Positions 28,864 through 38,740 of a DNA stretch of 64,000 nt are shown in pieces. The notes under the pieces are model-generated. The model was not told the origin of the DNA. It searched no databases and was given only the letters and a program-made list of their open reading frames with translations. Source of the stretch: Paraburkholderia largidicola (lineage in GTDB: Bacteria > Pseudomonadota > Gammaproteobacteria > Burkholderiales > Burkholderiaceae). The position numbers were made by a program, and so were the translations under genes. The stretch spans positions 248,001 to 312,000 of the forward strand of contig NZ_AP023176.1 in NCBI RefSeq assembly GCF_013426895.1, given 5' to 3'. The number at the start of each line of letters is the position of its first letter. Position 1 is the stretch's first letter.

Positions 28864-29919
28864 ATGAAGCAAGGAGCGGGATTCAACGGTTGCAAGGGGT
28901 TTCTGAAGGTGGCGGCGCGCTGTGTGATGGCGGCGTCGGTGATGTTCGGCGTCGCGCAGGCTGCGCAGGCGAAGACGCAGTTGCTCGTCTATACGGCGCT
29001 CGAAGACGAAGCGATGAAGCCGTACAAGGACGCCTTCGAGAAGGCGAACCCCGACATCGAAATCCGCTGGGTGCGCGATTCGACGGGTGCGGTCACGGCG
29101 AAACTGCTCGCCGAAAAGAGCAATCCGCGCGCCGACGTCGTGCTCGGCCTGGCCGCATCGAGTCTCACGCTGCTCGATCTGCAAGGCATGCTGATGCCGT
29201 ATCAGCCGAAGGGCTTCGACGCCCTCACGCGTAAATACAGCGACAGCAACAATCCGCCGCATTGGGTCGGCATGGACGTGTGGGGCGCGACCATCTGCTA
29301 CAACCGCGTCGAAGCGGAAAAGCGCCATCTGCCGAAGCCGACCTCGTGGGAAGACCTCGCCAAGCCCATCTACAAAGGGATGATCGTGATGCCGAGCCCG
29401 GTCTCGTCGGGCACGGGCTACCTCGACGTCACGTCGTGGCTGCAGACCTTCGGTGACGAGAAAGGCTGGCAATACATGGACGCGCTCGACAAGAACGTCG
29501 CGCAATACGTGCACTCCGGCTCGAAGCCTTGCACGCTGGCGGGCACGGGTGAATTTCCGATCGGCATCTCATTCGAATTCCGCGGCCATGAATTGCAGGC
29601 GCAAGGCGCGCCCATCGACCTGATCTTTCCGAAAGAAGGGCTCGGCTGGGACATGGAAGCGACGGGCGTCATGAAGACGACCAAGCATCCCGAAGAAGCG
29701 AAGAAGCTCGCCGACTTCATGGCCAGCCGGCAGGCCAACGAAATCACGGCGCAATGGTGGGCGATAGTGGCCTACCCGGGTGTCGCGAAGAAGCTGTCGG
29801 GCATTCCCGACAATTATTCGCAACTGCTCGTGAAGAACGACTTCGTCTGGTCCGCGAAGAACCGCCAGTCGATTCTCGACGACTGGCAGAAGCGCTACGG
29901 CAGCAAGGAGCAGAAGTAG
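28864..29919 (+). CDS. phnS: 2-aminoethylphosphonate ABC transporter, substrate-binding protein
   Basis: 351 residues. Residues 1-36 form a signal peptide (KVAARCVMAASVMFGVAQAAQA, cleavage near AQA-K). The mature part is an iron/spermidine-type periplasmic binding protein (LLVYTALEDEAMKPYKDAFE, NPRADVVLGLAAS, YGSKEQK end) of the kind found in Burkholderia 2-aminoethylphosphonate clusters. It delivers the phosphonate to the permease encoded two genes downstream. First gene of the rightward operon phnS-T-permease-phnW, behind the promoter at 28718. Assigned to AEP by gene neighbours; the ligand itself is not readable. Confidence 0.88.
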   Translation: MKQGAGFNGCKGFLKVAARCVMAASVMFGVAQAAQAKTQLLVYTALEDEAMKPYKDAFEKANPDIEIRWVRDSTGAVTAKLLAEKSNPRADVVLGLAASSLTLLDLQGMLMPYQPKGFDALTRKYSDSNNPPHWVGMDVWGATICYNRVEAEKRHLPKPTSWEDLAKPIYKGMIVMPSPVSSGTGYLDVTSWLQTFGDEKGWQYMDALDKNVAQYVHSGSKPCTLAGTGEFPIGISFEFRGHELQAQGAPIDLIFPKEGLGWDMEATGVMKTTKHPEEAKKLADFMASRQANEITAQWWAIVAYPGVAKKLSGIPDNYSQLLVKNDFVWSAKNRQSILDDWQKRYGSKEQK

Positions 29920-30034
29920 CGACGGGTCTCGCATGAAGCGCGCGCGACGCGTGCGCTTCGTTCGGGGCGGGCAGCGCGCCGTATGTCGATCGCGCAGCCG
30001 CGATGCGGAAAGAGTAGCGAAGCTGGAGGATCAG

Positions 30035-31126
30035 ATGACAGCGTATTTGAGCGTGGAGCAGGTTTCCAAGCGGTTCAACGAGACGACCGTTCTGAACGAT
30101 ATCCATCTCGGCGTGAAGAAGGGCGAGATGCTGTGTTTCCTGGGGCCGTCGGGGTGCGGCAAGACGACCTTGCTGCGGATCATCGCTGGGCTCGAAACGC
30201 AGAGCGCGGGCCGCATCATGCAGGACGGCCGCGATATCTCGCGCTTGCCGCCGCAGTTGCGCGACTACGGCATCGTGTTCCAGTCGTACGCGCTGTTTCC
30301 GAATCTCACGATATTCGACAACGTGGCGTATGGCCTCGTGAATCGCAAGATGAAGCGCGCGGCGATCGCGGAGCGCGTGCACGAACTGCTCGCGCTGGTG
30401 GGTTTGCCGGACTCGCATCGCAAGCATCCGAACCAGTTGTCGGGCGGCCAGCAGCAGCGCATTGCGCTCGCACGGGCGCTGGCGACGTCGCCCGGCTTGC
30501 TGTTGCTCGACGAGCCGCTATCGGCGCTCGATGCGCGCGTGCGGGTGCGCTTGCGCCAGGAGATTCGCCAGTTGCAGCAACGGCTCGGCGTCACGACGAT
30601 CATGGTCACGCACGATCAGGAAGAAGCGCTGTCGATGGCTGATCGCATCGTCGTGATGAATCACGGTGTGATCGAGCAGATCGGTTCGCCGCACGAGATC
30701 TATCGCGAGCCTGCGTCGCCGTTCGTCGCGGATTTCATCGGCAAGGTCAACATGATTCCCGCCGAGGTGATGCGCGACGGCACGTTGAAGGCGGGCGAGA
30801 TCGGGCTGCACTACGGCTGCGGGAGCGCGCAGCCCGCGCCGGGCTCGCAGGTCTCGGCCTTCGTGCGTCCGGAAGACATCCATATCAAGTTGCCCGGCAG
30901 CACGCCCGACAACCTGCTTGCCGCGCAGGTGGAAAAGCTCGAGTTTCTCGGCGCGTTTTGCCGCGTCAGTTTCAAGGTCGAAGGACTCGCGGGACAGGAG
31001 ATCGTCGCCGACCTGTCGTTCCATGAGATGCGCCGCACGGGCCTGCAGACGGGCGCACGTTTCGACCTTGCCATTCAACGCGAAAACGTCTGCGTGTTCA
31101 CGGCCGCGAAGGAGCGTCTGCAATGA
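30035..31126 (+). CDS. phnT: 2-aminoethylphosphonate ABC transporter, ATP-binding protein
   Basis: 363 residues. Walker A GPSGCGKTT at 37-45, Q-loop FQSYALFPNL, signature LSGGQQQR, Walker B LLLLDEPLSALD and switch His in MVTHDQEEAL are complete, and the C-terminal ~120 residues form a TOBE-type domain (FVRPEDIHIKLPG). Start ATG 30035 with CTGGAGGA upstream; 34 in-frame codons ahead of it have no ribosome site and unlike composition. The stop overlaps the permease start (ATGA). Energises uptake of AEP. Confidence 0.9.
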   Translation: MTAYLSVEQVSKRFNETTVLNDIHLGVKKGEMLCFLGPSGCGKTTLLRIIAGLETQSAGRIMQDGRDISRLPPQLRDYGIVFQSYALFPNLTIFDNVAYGLVNRKMKRAAIAERVHELLALVGLPDSHRKHPNQLSGGQQQRIALARALATSPGLLLLDEPLSALDARVRVRLRQEIRQLQQRLGVTTIMVTHDQEEALSMADRIVVMNHGVIEQIGSPHEIYREPASPFVADFIGKVNMIPAEVMRDGTLKAGEIGLHYGCGSAQPAPGSQVSAFVRPEDIHIKLPGSTPDNLLAAQVEKLEFLGAFCRVSFKVEGLAGQEIVADLSFHEMRRTGLQTGARFDLAIQRENVCVFTAAKERLQ

Positions 31127-32850
31127 GCGCCGTCCTGATCGAACGCCGCAGCGGCGAAGAAGCGCACGAGGAAGTCCGGCAAATCACGCATTGGCATGAC
31201 AGGATCGCGCAGCTTGCGCTGTTGCTGATGTCCGCGATGCTCGCCCTGTTTCTGCTGATGCCGCTTGCGCTCGTGATCGGCAAATGCTTCGTCGATGCGG
31301 ACGGCAAGTTTATCGGTCTTGCGAACTTCAGCGGCTATCTGGCCAGCAAAGCTGTCTGGACGTCTGCGCTGCATTCGGTGGCCGTCGCGTGCACCGTGAC
31401 GTCGATCGTCATTCCGATGGCGTTCACGTTCGCCTACGCACTCACGCGTTCGTGCATGCCGATGAAGAATGCCGTCCGCACCGTGGCGTTGCTGCCGCTG
31501 CTCGCGCCTACGCTGCTGTCGGCGGTGTCGTTCATCTACTGGTTCGGCAATTCGGGGCTTCTGAAGCCGCTGTTGCATGGACATTCGATCTACGGTTTCT
31601 CCGGCATCGTGTGCAGTCTCGTCTATGCGGCGTTTCCCCACGTCCTGATGATTCTCGTCACGGCCCTGTCGCTCTCGGATGGCCGCCTGTATGAAGCTGC
31701 CGATGCAATGGGCACGAGCCGTCTGCGCAAGTTCGTGACGATCACGCTGCCGGGCGCGAAGTACGGCCTCATCAGCGCGACGATGGTGTCGTTCACGATC
31801 TGCATCAACGACTTCGGCGTGCCTGTCGTGATCGGCGGCCCGTACACGGTGCTGTCCACCGACATCTACAAGCTCATCATCGGCCTGCAGGACTTCAATC
31901 GTAGCGCGGTGGTCAGCCTGTTGCTGCTGTGTCCCGCGCTGGTGGCGTTCGCCGTCGACTACTTCATTCGCCGCAAGCAGCAGTCGCAGCTCGGCGCGCG
32001 TTCGACGCCGTTCCAGCCGAAGCCGTCGCGCGGTTTCGATATGGCGATGCTCGCTTACTGCGCGGTCGTGTGTCTGCTGATGATCGCCGTGGTCGGTATA
32101 TCGGTGTTCGCGTCGTTCGTGAAGTTCTGGCCGTATCAGATGAGCCTTGGCTTGCAGCACTACAAGATGGGCCTGATCGCGGCCGGCATTTTCGATGCAT
32201 ACAAGAACAGTCTGAAGATGGCGGCATGCGTGGCAATCGGCGGCACGGCGATCGTGTTCGGCGGCGCGTATCTGGTCGAGAAGACGCGCGGGCCGCGCTG
32301 GCTGCGTGGGTTCATCAACCTTTGCGCAATCCTGCCGATGGGCGTGCCGGGGCTCGTGCTCGGCATCAGCTACATCTTTCTGTTCAACGCGCCTGCCAAT
32401 CCGCTCAACGGTCTGTACGGCACGCTCGCGCTGCTCGCCGTCGTGACGGTGGTGCACTACTACTCGTCGAGTCATCTGACGGCGGTGACTGCACTGCGGC
32501 AGATCGACAACGAATTCGAGGCGGTGTCCGCTTCGCTGAAAGTGCCTTTCTACAAGACCTTCTGGCGCGTCACCGTGCCCGTCTGCCTGCCGTCGATCCT
32601 GCAGATCGCGCGCTATCTGTTCGTCAACGGCATGACGACGGTATCCGCTGTCGCATTCCTCTATTCGCCCGACACGCAACCTGCCTCGGTGGCGATCCTG
32701 AACCTCGACGACGCCGGTCAGATCGGACCGGCCGCCGCAATGGCGACGCTCGTCCTCGTTACGGCTGCCTGTGCGTGTCTGCTGTTTGCCGCCGTATCGC
32801 ACGGCGTGTTGCGTCGAACTCAGGCATGGCGCACGACGCGCCGTGGCTGA
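31123..32850 (+). CDS. phnU: 2-aminoethylphosphonate ABC transporter, two-domain permease
   Basis: 575 residues containing two complete binding-protein-dependent permease domains in one chain, about residues 30-290 and 305-570, each with about six membrane segments and an EAA-type loop (first: [26 protein letters not shown], quoted here as EAADAMGT; second: [17 protein letters not shown]). This replaces the usual PhnU/PhnV pair and is the known arrangement in Burkholderia-type AEP transporters. Overlaps phnT by four bases and is followed 34 bp later by phnW. A reverse-strand frame of similar length over this gene is a shadow. Confidence 0.9.
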   Translation: MSAVLIERRSGEEAHEEVRQITHWHDRIAQLALLLMSAMLALFLLMPLALVIGKCFVDADGKFIGLANFSGYLASKAVWTSALHSVAVACTVTSIVIPMAFTFAYALTRSCMPMKNAVRTVALLPLLAPTLLSAVSFIYWFGNSGLLKPLLHGHSIYGFSGIVCSLVYAAFPHVLMILVTALSLSDGRLYEAADAMGTSRLRKFVTITLPGAKYGLISATMVSFTICINDFGVPVVIGGPYTVLSTDIYKLIIGLQDFNRSAVVSLLLLCPALVAFAVDYFIRRKQQSQLGARSTPFQPKPSRGFDMAMLAYCAVVCLLMIAVVGISVFASFVKFWPYQMSLGLQHYKMGLIAAGIFDAYKNSLKMAACVAIGGTAIVFGGAYLVEKTRGPRWLRGFINLCAILPMGVPGLVLGISYIFLFNAPANPLNGLYGTLALLAVVTVVHYYSSSHLTAVTALRQIDNEFEAVSASLKVPFYKTFWRVTVPVCLPSILQIARYLFVNGMTTVSAVAFLYSPDTQPASVAILNLDDAGQIGPAAAMATLVLVTAACACLLFAAVSHGVLRRTQAWRTTRRG

Positions 32851-32884
32851 AATGAACCTTCATCGTGTCCATCAAGGAGATGCC

Positions 32885-34015
32885 GTGAATCTGCCCCGTC
32901 AACCGATTTTGCTCACTCCCGGTCCGCTCACCACGTCCGACCGCACGCGCGACGCCATGCTGCGCGACTGGGGTTCGTGGGATGGCGACTTCAACCAGAT
33001 CACCGCGCGAGTCCGCCGCGAGACGCTGCGTATCGTGCATGGCGAAGACACGCACGAGTGCGTGCCATTGCAGGGCAGCGGCACGTTCTCGGTCGAAGCG
33101 GCCATCGGCACGCTCGTTCCGCGCGACGGCCATGTGCTGGTGCCGAACAACGGCGCGTATTGCCAGCGCATCATGAAGATCTGCCGCGCGCTCGGGCGGC
33201 GTCATCAGAGCATCGACTATCCGGAAGACACGCAGGTCAAACCCGCCGATATCGACCGCGTGCTCGCAGCCGACCCGAGCATCACACACGTCGCGCTGGT
33301 CCATTGCGAAACGGGTGCGGGCGTGCTCAATCCGCTGCACGAGATCGCGATGGTGGTGGCGAAGCACGGGCGCAGCCTGATCGTCGACGCGATGAGTTCG
33401 TTCGGCGCGATCGATATCGATGCGCGCCAGACGCCATTCGATGCCGTCGTCGCGGCATCGGGCAAGTGCCTGGAGGGCGTGCCCGGCATGGGATTCGTGA
33501 TCGTCCGTCGCAGCGTGCTCGAGCGCTGCGAGGGCAACAGTCATTCGCTCGCGATGGATCTCTACGACCAGTGGGCCTACATGAACCGCACGACGCAATG
33601 GCGCTTCACGCCGCCGACGCACGTCGTTGCGGCGCTGGATCAGGCTATCGCGCAGTACATCGAGGAAGGCGGCCTCGAAGCGCGCGGCGCACGCTATGCG
33701 CGCAACTGCCGAGCGCTGATCGACGGGATGGCGGAACTGGGATTCAGGCCGTTTCTCGACCCGTCGATTCAGGCCCCGATCATCGTGACGTTCCATGCAC
33801 CCGACGATCCCGCCTACGACTTCAAGACCTTCTATCAGGAAGTGAAGAAGCGCGGCTATATCCTCTATCCCGGCAAGCTGACGCAGATCGAAACGTTCCG
33901 CGTCGGGTGCATCGGGCATTTTGGCGAGGCTGGTATTCCCGGCGCGGTAGCGGCAATCGCGGACACGCTGAAAGCAATGGGAATCTCGCAGGTGTCGCCG
34001 AAAGCACTTGCGTGA
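32885..34015 (+). CDS. phnW: 2-aminoethylphosphonate:pyruvate transaminase
   Basis: 376 residues of the PLP fold-type I class V aminotransferases. N-terminus [20 protein letters not shown], cofactor Asp in [12 protein letters not shown], and Schiff-base Lys 194 in [11 protein letters not shown] match PhnW. The reaction is AEP + pyruvate to phosphonoacetaldehyde + L-alanine. I chose GTG 32885 because AAGGAGA lies four bases upstream and the protein then starts like known PhnW proteins; an in-frame ATG at 32852 has no clear ribosome site. The product feeds PhnY, and alanine can be recycled by Ald. Confidence 0.93.
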   Translation: MNLPRQPILLTPGPLTTSDRTRDAMLRDWGSWDGDFNQITARVRRETLRIVHGEDTHECVPLQGSGTFSVEAAIGTLVPRDGHVLVPNNGAYCQRIMKICRALGRRHQSIDYPEDTQVKPADIDRVLAADPSITHVALVHCETGAGVLNPLHEIAMVVAKHGRSLIVDAMSSFGAIDIDARQTPFDAVVAASGKCLEGVPGMGFVIVRRSVLERCEGNSHSLAMDLYDQWAYMNRTTQWRFTPPTHVVAALDQAIAQYIEEGGLEARGARYARNCRALIDGMAELGFRPFLDPSIQAPIIVTFHAPDDPAYDFKTFYQEVKKRGYILYPGKLTQIETFRVGCIGHFGEAGIPGAVAAIADTLKAMGISQVSPKALA

Positions 34016-34111
34016 TTGGATGGATCGTTTCGAAGACTTCGCGCGATGTCACCGGCGCGAGGTCTTCGGAGCATCGGTGCGGGTTCCGGCCAACCTATTC
34101 TGCGAGCAAAC

Positions 34112-35500
34112 ATGCGACCCTTCTGGATCGAGCAGGCGCTTTTCTCCGACGGCGAGTTGTCGCCCGCGTTGCAAGGCGCGACGACGGCCGATGTCTGTAT
34201 CGTCGGCGGCGGCTATACGGGACTGTGGACCGCCATTCAGGCGAAGCTGCAGAAGCCCGATATCGATATCGTGATCGTCGAAAGCGATCTGTGCGGCGCG
34301 GGCGCGAGCGGCCGCAACGGCGGTTGCATGCTGACGTGGTCGACGAAGTTCTTCACGTTGCGGCGTCTGTTCGGTGAAACGGAAGCGCTGCGGCTGGTCA
34401 AGGCATCCGAAGAAGCCGTTCACCGCATCCGCGATTTCTGCGCGGCGCATCGTATCGACGCCGAACTGCGCATGGATGGCACGCTTTATACGGCGACATC
34501 GCGCGCGCAGATCGGCGCGCTGGACCCCGTCATCGCCGCGCTGCGCGAGCACGGCATCCATTCGTATCATGACGTTTCTCCCGATGAGGTGGCGCGACGT
34601 TCCGGTTCGGCGCGCAATCTGGCCGGCGTGTTTTCTCCGACGGCGGCAACGGTGCATCCGGGCAAACTCGTGCGCGGCTTGCGGCGGGTCGCGCTCGAGA
34701 TGGGCATACGGATCTATGAGCGCACGCCGATGCTCGACTTTACGGGAGGCGAGCGTGTGACGGTGCGCACGCCAGCGGGAAGCGTGACGGCCGGCAAGCT
34801 CGTGCTCGCGATCAACGCGTGGATGGCGAGCCGCTTCAGGCAATTCGAACGCACGCTCGCCATCGTCTCCAGCGACATGATCGTCACGGAGAAGTGCCCC
34901 GAACTGCTGGCGCGCAGCGGTCTCACGGACGGCGTGTCGGTGCTCGATTCGCGCATCTTCGTCTACTACTACCGCAGCACACCCGACGGGCGGCTGATGC
35001 TGGGCAAGGGCGGCAACACGTTCGCATGGCGCGGCCGGATTGCGCCCGTATTCGATCAGCGCTCGCCGTATGAAGGCGAACTGACACGCGGCCTGCACGC
35101 ATTCTTTCCCGCGTTACGTGAGGTGCCGGTAACAGCGAGCTGGAACGGTCCATCGGATCGTTCGGTGACGGGCTTTCCGTTTTTCGGCAGGCTCGACGAC
35201 GCGCCCAATGTGTTCTATGGATTCGGTTATTCGGGCAACGGCGTGGGGCCGACCTACATGGGCGGGCAGATTCTGTCTTCGCTGGTGCTGGGACTCGATA
35301 ATGCCTGGACACGCAGCCCATTGACGCGTGGACCGTTGGGCCACTTCCCGCCGGAGCCGGTGCGGTATGTCGGTTCGATCACCGTGCGCAACGCCATTCG
35401 TCGCAAGGAGCGAGCCGAGGACGAGGACAGGCAGCCGTGGCTGGTCGACCGGTGGCTGAGCCGGTTTGCCAGCGCGGCGGGTAAGTCGGACAAGGCGTAG
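34112..35500 (+). CDS. FAD-dependent amine oxidase/dehydrogenase of the phosphonate island
   Basis: 462 residues of the DAO family. The N-terminal dinucleotide motif VCIVGGGYTGLWTAI, the GAGASGRNGGCMLTWSTKF block and a C-terminal GFGYSGNGVGPTYMGGQIL FAD-binding patch are clear. Start ATG 34112 fits the family start; upstream in-frame codons to 34016 cover the phnW-FAD gap. FAD oxidoreductases of this kind recur in phosphonate clusters and are thought to oxidise AEP or N-methyl-AEP to phosphonoacetaldehyde. The position right after phnW suggests a second entry route to the same intermediate. Substrate not proven; weak ribosome site. Confidence 0.8.
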   Translation: MRPFWIEQALFSDGELSPALQGATTADVCIVGGGYTGLWTAIQAKLQKPDIDIVIVESDLCGAGASGRNGGCMLTWSTKFFTLRRLFGETEALRLVKASEEAVHRIRDFCAAHRIDAELRMDGTLYTATSRAQIGALDPVIAALREHGIHSYHDVSPDEVARRSGSARNLAGVFSPTAATVHPGKLVRGLRRVALEMGIRIYERTPMLDFTGGERVTVRTPAGSVTAGKLVLAINAWMASRFRQFERTLAIVSSDMIVTEKCPELLARSGLTDGVSVLDSRIFVYYYRSTPDGRLMLGKGGNTFAWRGRIAPVFDQRSPYEGELTRGLHAFFPALREVPVTASWNGPSDRSVTGFPFFGRLDDAPNVFYGFGYSGNGVGPTYMGGQILSSLVLGLDNAWTRSPLTRGPLGHFPPEPVRYVGSITVRNAIRRKERAEDEDRQPWLVDRWLSRFASAAGKSDKA

Positions 35501-35513
35501 GCGGGTGTAGCTT

Positions 35514-36242
35514 CTACGCCTCTGCTACGGACGCGCCGTTAGAACGGGCGGCCTCGATCCAGCGCTCATGCGCACGCCGCATCCTGGCGATACCATGCGC
35601 GACGTGCTCGCGCACGAGCGCGACCGCGCCGTCTTCGTCGCCGTTTGCGAGCGCGTTGACGATCTTCTCGTGCTCGGCGACGGATTCGCTCAACGCGCTT
35701 TGATCCGTTTCGATCGCCGCCTGGCGCAACAAGCCGAGTTGCAGCACGAGCTGGCGGTAGGTCGCGATGAGATGCTGGTTGCCGACGCCTTCGACCATCG
35801 CGCCGTGCAACTGCACGTTCAGTTCCGTGTAGCGGGCGAGATCGCGGGTTTTCTTCGCGGCTTTCATCGCGGTGACGATGCCTTTCAAGGTGGCGAGTGT
35901 CTCTGGCCGCATGTGATTCGCGAGCTTCCGTGCGACCGATTCGTCGAGCATCGCACGCACTTCATAAATTTCTTCTGCTTCCCGCAGCGACACGACACGC
36001 ACGATCACGCCACGGTTCTTTTCCGTCTTCAGGAGGCCGGACGCCTCCAGCGCGCGGAACGCTTCGCGCACGGGGCCACGCGACACGCCCAGGCGCGTGG
36101 CGATTTCGACTTCATTGAGCTTTTCGCCGGGCGCGAGCTCGCCCGACAGGATGCTGCGGTGAAGGCTTTCCTGCACGAGCATCGCGAGGGATTGTCGGCG
36201 CAGAAGTTCGAACGCATCGGGCAGGTTGTTGTTGTCGGTCAT
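35514..36242 (-). CDS. phnR: GntR-family (FCD) regulator of phosphonate use
   Basis: 242 residues. N-terminal winged helix at about 15-80 (LHRSILSGELAPGEKLNEVE, LGVSRGPVREAFRALEASGL), then an FCD ligand domain of about 140 residues with the Asp/His metal pattern (LNVQLHGAMVEGVGNQHL, VREHVAHGIARMR). ATG, 5' end 36242. It converges on the FAD oxidoreductase gene with a 13-bp gap and matches the Burkholderia-type phosphonate regulators by context. TTGTCAACAG upstream at 36310 and TTGTC-N7-GACAA at the uptake promoter suggest it represses both, but that is inference. Confidence 0.83.
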   Translation of the reverse strand: MTDNNNLPDAFELLRRQSLAMLVQESLHRSILSGELAPGEKLNEVEIATRLGVSRGPVREAFRALEASGLLKTEKNRGVIVRVVSLREAEEIYEVRAMLDESVARKLANHMRPETLATLKGIVTAMKAAKKTRDLARYTELNVQLHGAMVEGVGNQHLIATYRQLVLQLGLLRQAAIETDQSALSESVAEHEKIVNALANGDEDGAVALVREHVAHGIARMRRAHERWIEAARSNGASVAEA

Positions 36243-36309
36243 GGAGATCGATCCCGGAGTGTCAGCGGTCAGATATGATCTGCGCAAACATTGCGGTGCA
36301 TTTTGTTTA

Positions 36310-36319
36310 TTGTCAACAG
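36310..36319. promoter_or_regulatory. TTGTCAACAG, possible PhnR half-site
   Basis: Located 68 bp upstream of the phnR start in an AT-rich block (TTTTGTTTATTGTCAACAGTC, cited as its core only). The nine bases TTGTCAACA are shared with the operator at 28745. Suggests autoregulation. Confidence 0.4.
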
Positions 36320-36469
36320 TCCTCGTTGGGGACGATCTGTTTTGGGGGATAGGCAACGCTGTCGCAAGCGCTCGCAGAACCACGCCGGGTGTATGCACGA
36401 TTCATGCACTTCGTGCCTTTGCCGCCCCCGACCACCTGGCGTACTCCTGCAAGCGCTTGCGTCAACCGT

Positions 36470-36694
36470 CTACGAAAAGAATGCGAACGGCAAAATCGCA
36501 GCGATGTAGACTGAAATGCCGAACGTCGCAAAGCCCAGGCTGATCGCCAGCAACCCGAGAACGCTGGCGGTGATCGCCATTCCGACGCACCAGCGGTGCT
36601 GGATCTGACGGCCTGTGATTACGCTTCTGTCTGCGGTCGTTTCCGCGACAGTTTCTGCCGTACTCGTGTATCGATGAAATCTCAACCGAAGCAT
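36470..36694 (-). CDS. Small membrane protein of unknown function (74 aa)
   Basis: 74 residues from ATG, 5' end 36694, with GCGAGG upstream at proper spacing. The first 35 residues are polar and basic (LRLRFHRYTSTAETVAETTA); the rest are two closely spaced hydrophobic segments (MAITASVLGLLAISLGFATF and ISVYIAAILPFAFF), so it is probably an inner-membrane peptide. A longer frame starts at 36760 but lacks a ribosome site. No family recognised. The 308-bp stretch 36695-37002 upstream holds no gene I trust. Confidence 0.5.
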   Translation of the reverse strand: MLRLRFHRYTSTAETVAETTADRSVITGRQIQHRWCVGMAITASVLGLLAISLGFATFGISVYIAAILPFAFFS

Positions 36695-37002
36695 GTACAA
36701 CCTCGCTTTCTTTAGCGTTGAGATTCTGTCACTTGCCGTATAACGAATTTGTAAAACCATAGGGGTGCGCTGTTAATTCGGCATATGCAAGCGCTACGCT
36801 GTCATGGACGGTCAGGTTGGGCCAGCTGATAACGCGGATCGAGGAGGGTTGGTTACCGGAATACGATACGAGGTAGTGCAACTTCACGATCCGTCGCACA
36901 GGAGCCAGCCAGTCCGTTCAGCGGCACCGGAGGCTCGAATAGTCAACAACTCGGGATGCGGAAATCCGTCCGTCGAAGGTGTCTCCCGATTGCGGCTCAG
37001 GG

Positions 37003-37389
37003 TCAAAAGCCCGGCGCTAAGCGCCAGTGAACAAATGGCGGGTACGGCATATCGCTGAGGAAGGCCAGAAATACTTCCACGACCTGGTCAGCCATGAACC
37101 ATTCATCTGAACGCATCGGAACGTTGCCCGCTCTGAAGACCAGGATCGTGCCGTCTGGGCGCACAGGCGAAGGTTTGTCATGGAATGCTCTCCATCGCTG
37201 TGCGTCGCATTCGAAGCGCTCGATCATGCAGCTGACGCCACCGCCCGCTACTTGCACATAGTTACCTGCGTCGTCAGTCAATGACGCATAAGATGACTTG
37301 CCGTAGCTGCGCAGTGACTTGAGCCCACGAGCGACCTGTACGGGAGTCGGTGCGGCGATTACCGGTTTGCCCTCGATCTCGAGTTTCAT
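37003..37389 (-). CDS. Hypothetical cytoplasmic protein (128 aa)
   Basis: 128 residues from ATG, 5' end 37389; a TTG nine codons upstream is an alternative. Soluble, mixed alpha/beta composition, with GNYVQVAGGGVSCMIERFE in the middle and FMADQVVEVFLAFLSD near the end. The Gly-Gly-Gly plus acidic pattern recalls small immunity proteins of polymorphic toxin systems, but no toxin gene is adjacent and I cannot assign a family. Isolated between a membrane peptide and the OYE gene. Real-gene status rests on composition and length. Confidence 0.5.
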   Translation of the reverse strand: MKLEIEGKPVIAAPTPVQVARGLKSLRSYGKSSYASLTDDAGNYVQVAGGGVSCMIERFECDAQRWRAFHDKPSPVRPDGTILVFRAGNVPMRSDEWFMADQVVEVFLAFLSDMPYPPFVHWRLAPGF

Positions 37390-37519
37390 TCGCTGATCTA
37401 TCTCGACTCTTCTCAATCAGATGGAAATGATACCAACCCCGAAACCCCATAACGAATGACCGCTACTGGTTGATTCGACTGACCGTTTCGGGTTCGGCCT
37501 GGCGCGGACGTCCTCGTGT

Positions 37520-38635
37520 TCAGTCGACCGTCCGCATGGACAGTTCTGCCTCCTTGATGTTCGCTACCGGTTGAAGAATCGAACCATCGAATGTTCTGGG
37601 TTCACGCTTTTGCAACAGCACCTTCGGCAAGTCAGGGTTGGCTAGCGCGCCACGTCCTATCGTCACCAGATCTGCACCGTTTTCCAGTGCATTGGCGATT
37701 CGATCCGCTGTATGCAAGTTGCCATTCGCAAGGATCGTGACGTCTGGCGCATAGCGACGGGCCAGCGCGACGAGGCTATCTGTCTCGCCTTCGAATGCAG
37801 GCTGCCACGCTTCGTGTTCAGTGACGTGAATGAAGTCTGCGCCCGCAGCGGCCAGCGTGCCGAAGATCACTTCGGCATCGCTTCGCGCACCCGGCCACTT
37901 CGCCGTGAAATCATTGACTTTGCCTTGCGAGATTCGAATGCCAACGGGTACGGCGTTCCCAATGCCCAGCTTCACTTCCTTCACGACATCGGCGAGCAAC
38001 TGGACGCGCGCATTCGTGTCTCCGCCCCAACGGTCTGTTCTGCGATTGGTCTCTGCGGTCAGGAACTGGTCGAGCAGATAGCCATTGGCGCCATGAATCT
38101 CCACCGCGTTGAAGCCGGAGATAGTCACAGCACGCCGGGCAGCGCTCACGAAGCCCTCTACGGCCTCATCGATTTCGCGCGCAGTCATCTGCCGCGGTTC
38201 CGGGTAAAGGCCCTCGCCAAAGTAGAACTCCATCTGCTTGCCTTTAGGGCGCACTGCCGACGGTCCCACCGTGCCCGTTCGATAGAAGTTGCCTTGACTC
38301 AGCGCACCCGCATGCATCAGCTGTGCGACGACATGCGCGCCCCGCTTCTGCATGTCCTGGAGGAAAGCCGTCCAGCCCCGGGCCTGCTCGTCGTCCGCGA
38401 GGCCCGGCTGAAACCGGTATCCTTGCGAGAACGCCTTGTCGGTATAGATTCCCTCAGTCGTCACGAGACCGAAGCCGCCTTCCGCAAAGCGCAGGTAGTA
38501 GTCGAACATGGTCTGCGTCGGATGACCGTTTTCGGTGGCGGTAATGCGGGTCATCGGGGCGACTGCAAGGCGGTTTCTCACTGTGATGCCGTCGCGTTGA
38601 TATGGCGAAAGGATCAGGGAAGTCGTATCGGTCAT
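37520..38635 (-). CDS. NADH:flavin oxidoreductase, Old Yellow Enzyme family
   Basis: 371 residues, FMN TIM barrel. Landmarks: NRLAVAPMTR, AQLMHAGALSQ, the substrate-binding His-Asn in EIHGANGYLLDQFL, and NRRTDRWGGDTNAR. It reduces activated C=C bonds of enals, enones or nitro compounds using NAD(P)H. Start ATG, 5' end 38635; a longer frame to 38812 would run over the control region. Divergent from a LysR gene with a 105-bp gap, the classical LysR arrangement, so induction by an electrophile through that regulator is likely. Confidence 0.9.
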   Translation of the reverse strand: MTDTTSLILSPYQRDGITVRNRLAVAPMTRITATENGHPTQTMFDYYLRFAEGGFGLVTTEGIYTDKAFSQGYRFQPGLADDEQARGWTAFLQDMQKRGAHVVAQLMHAGALSQGNFYRTGTVGPSAVRPKGKQMEFYFGEGLYPEPRQMTAREIDEAVEGFVSAARRAVTISGFNAVEIHGANGYLLDQFLTAETNRRTDRWGGDTNARVQLLADVVKEVKLGIGNAVPVGIRISQGKVNDFTAKWPGARSDAEVIFGTLAAAGADFIHVTEHEAWQPAFEGETDSLVALARRYAPDVTILANGNLHTADRIANALENGADLVTIGRGALANPDLPKVLLQKREPRTFDGSILQPVANIKEAELSMRTVD

Positions 38636-38740
38636 TTTGCGGCTCGTGTCGAAGAGAAGGTGAGTGCATGGTAGGCGCCGCGAGCACGGGGAAACAGACA
38701 CGGGAATGTGAAGCCGCTCTAACACTTTTGGATATAAACG

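Noticed and set aside
31075..32802. 575-codon minus-strand frame opposite the permease gene
   Set aside because: Composed of Arg/His/Gln/Asp runs expected from the antisense of GC-rich membrane-protein codons; no family, no ribosome site.
36804..37058. 84-codon plus-strand frame
   Set aside because: Weak coding bias and overlaps the better supported minus-strand gene at 37003.
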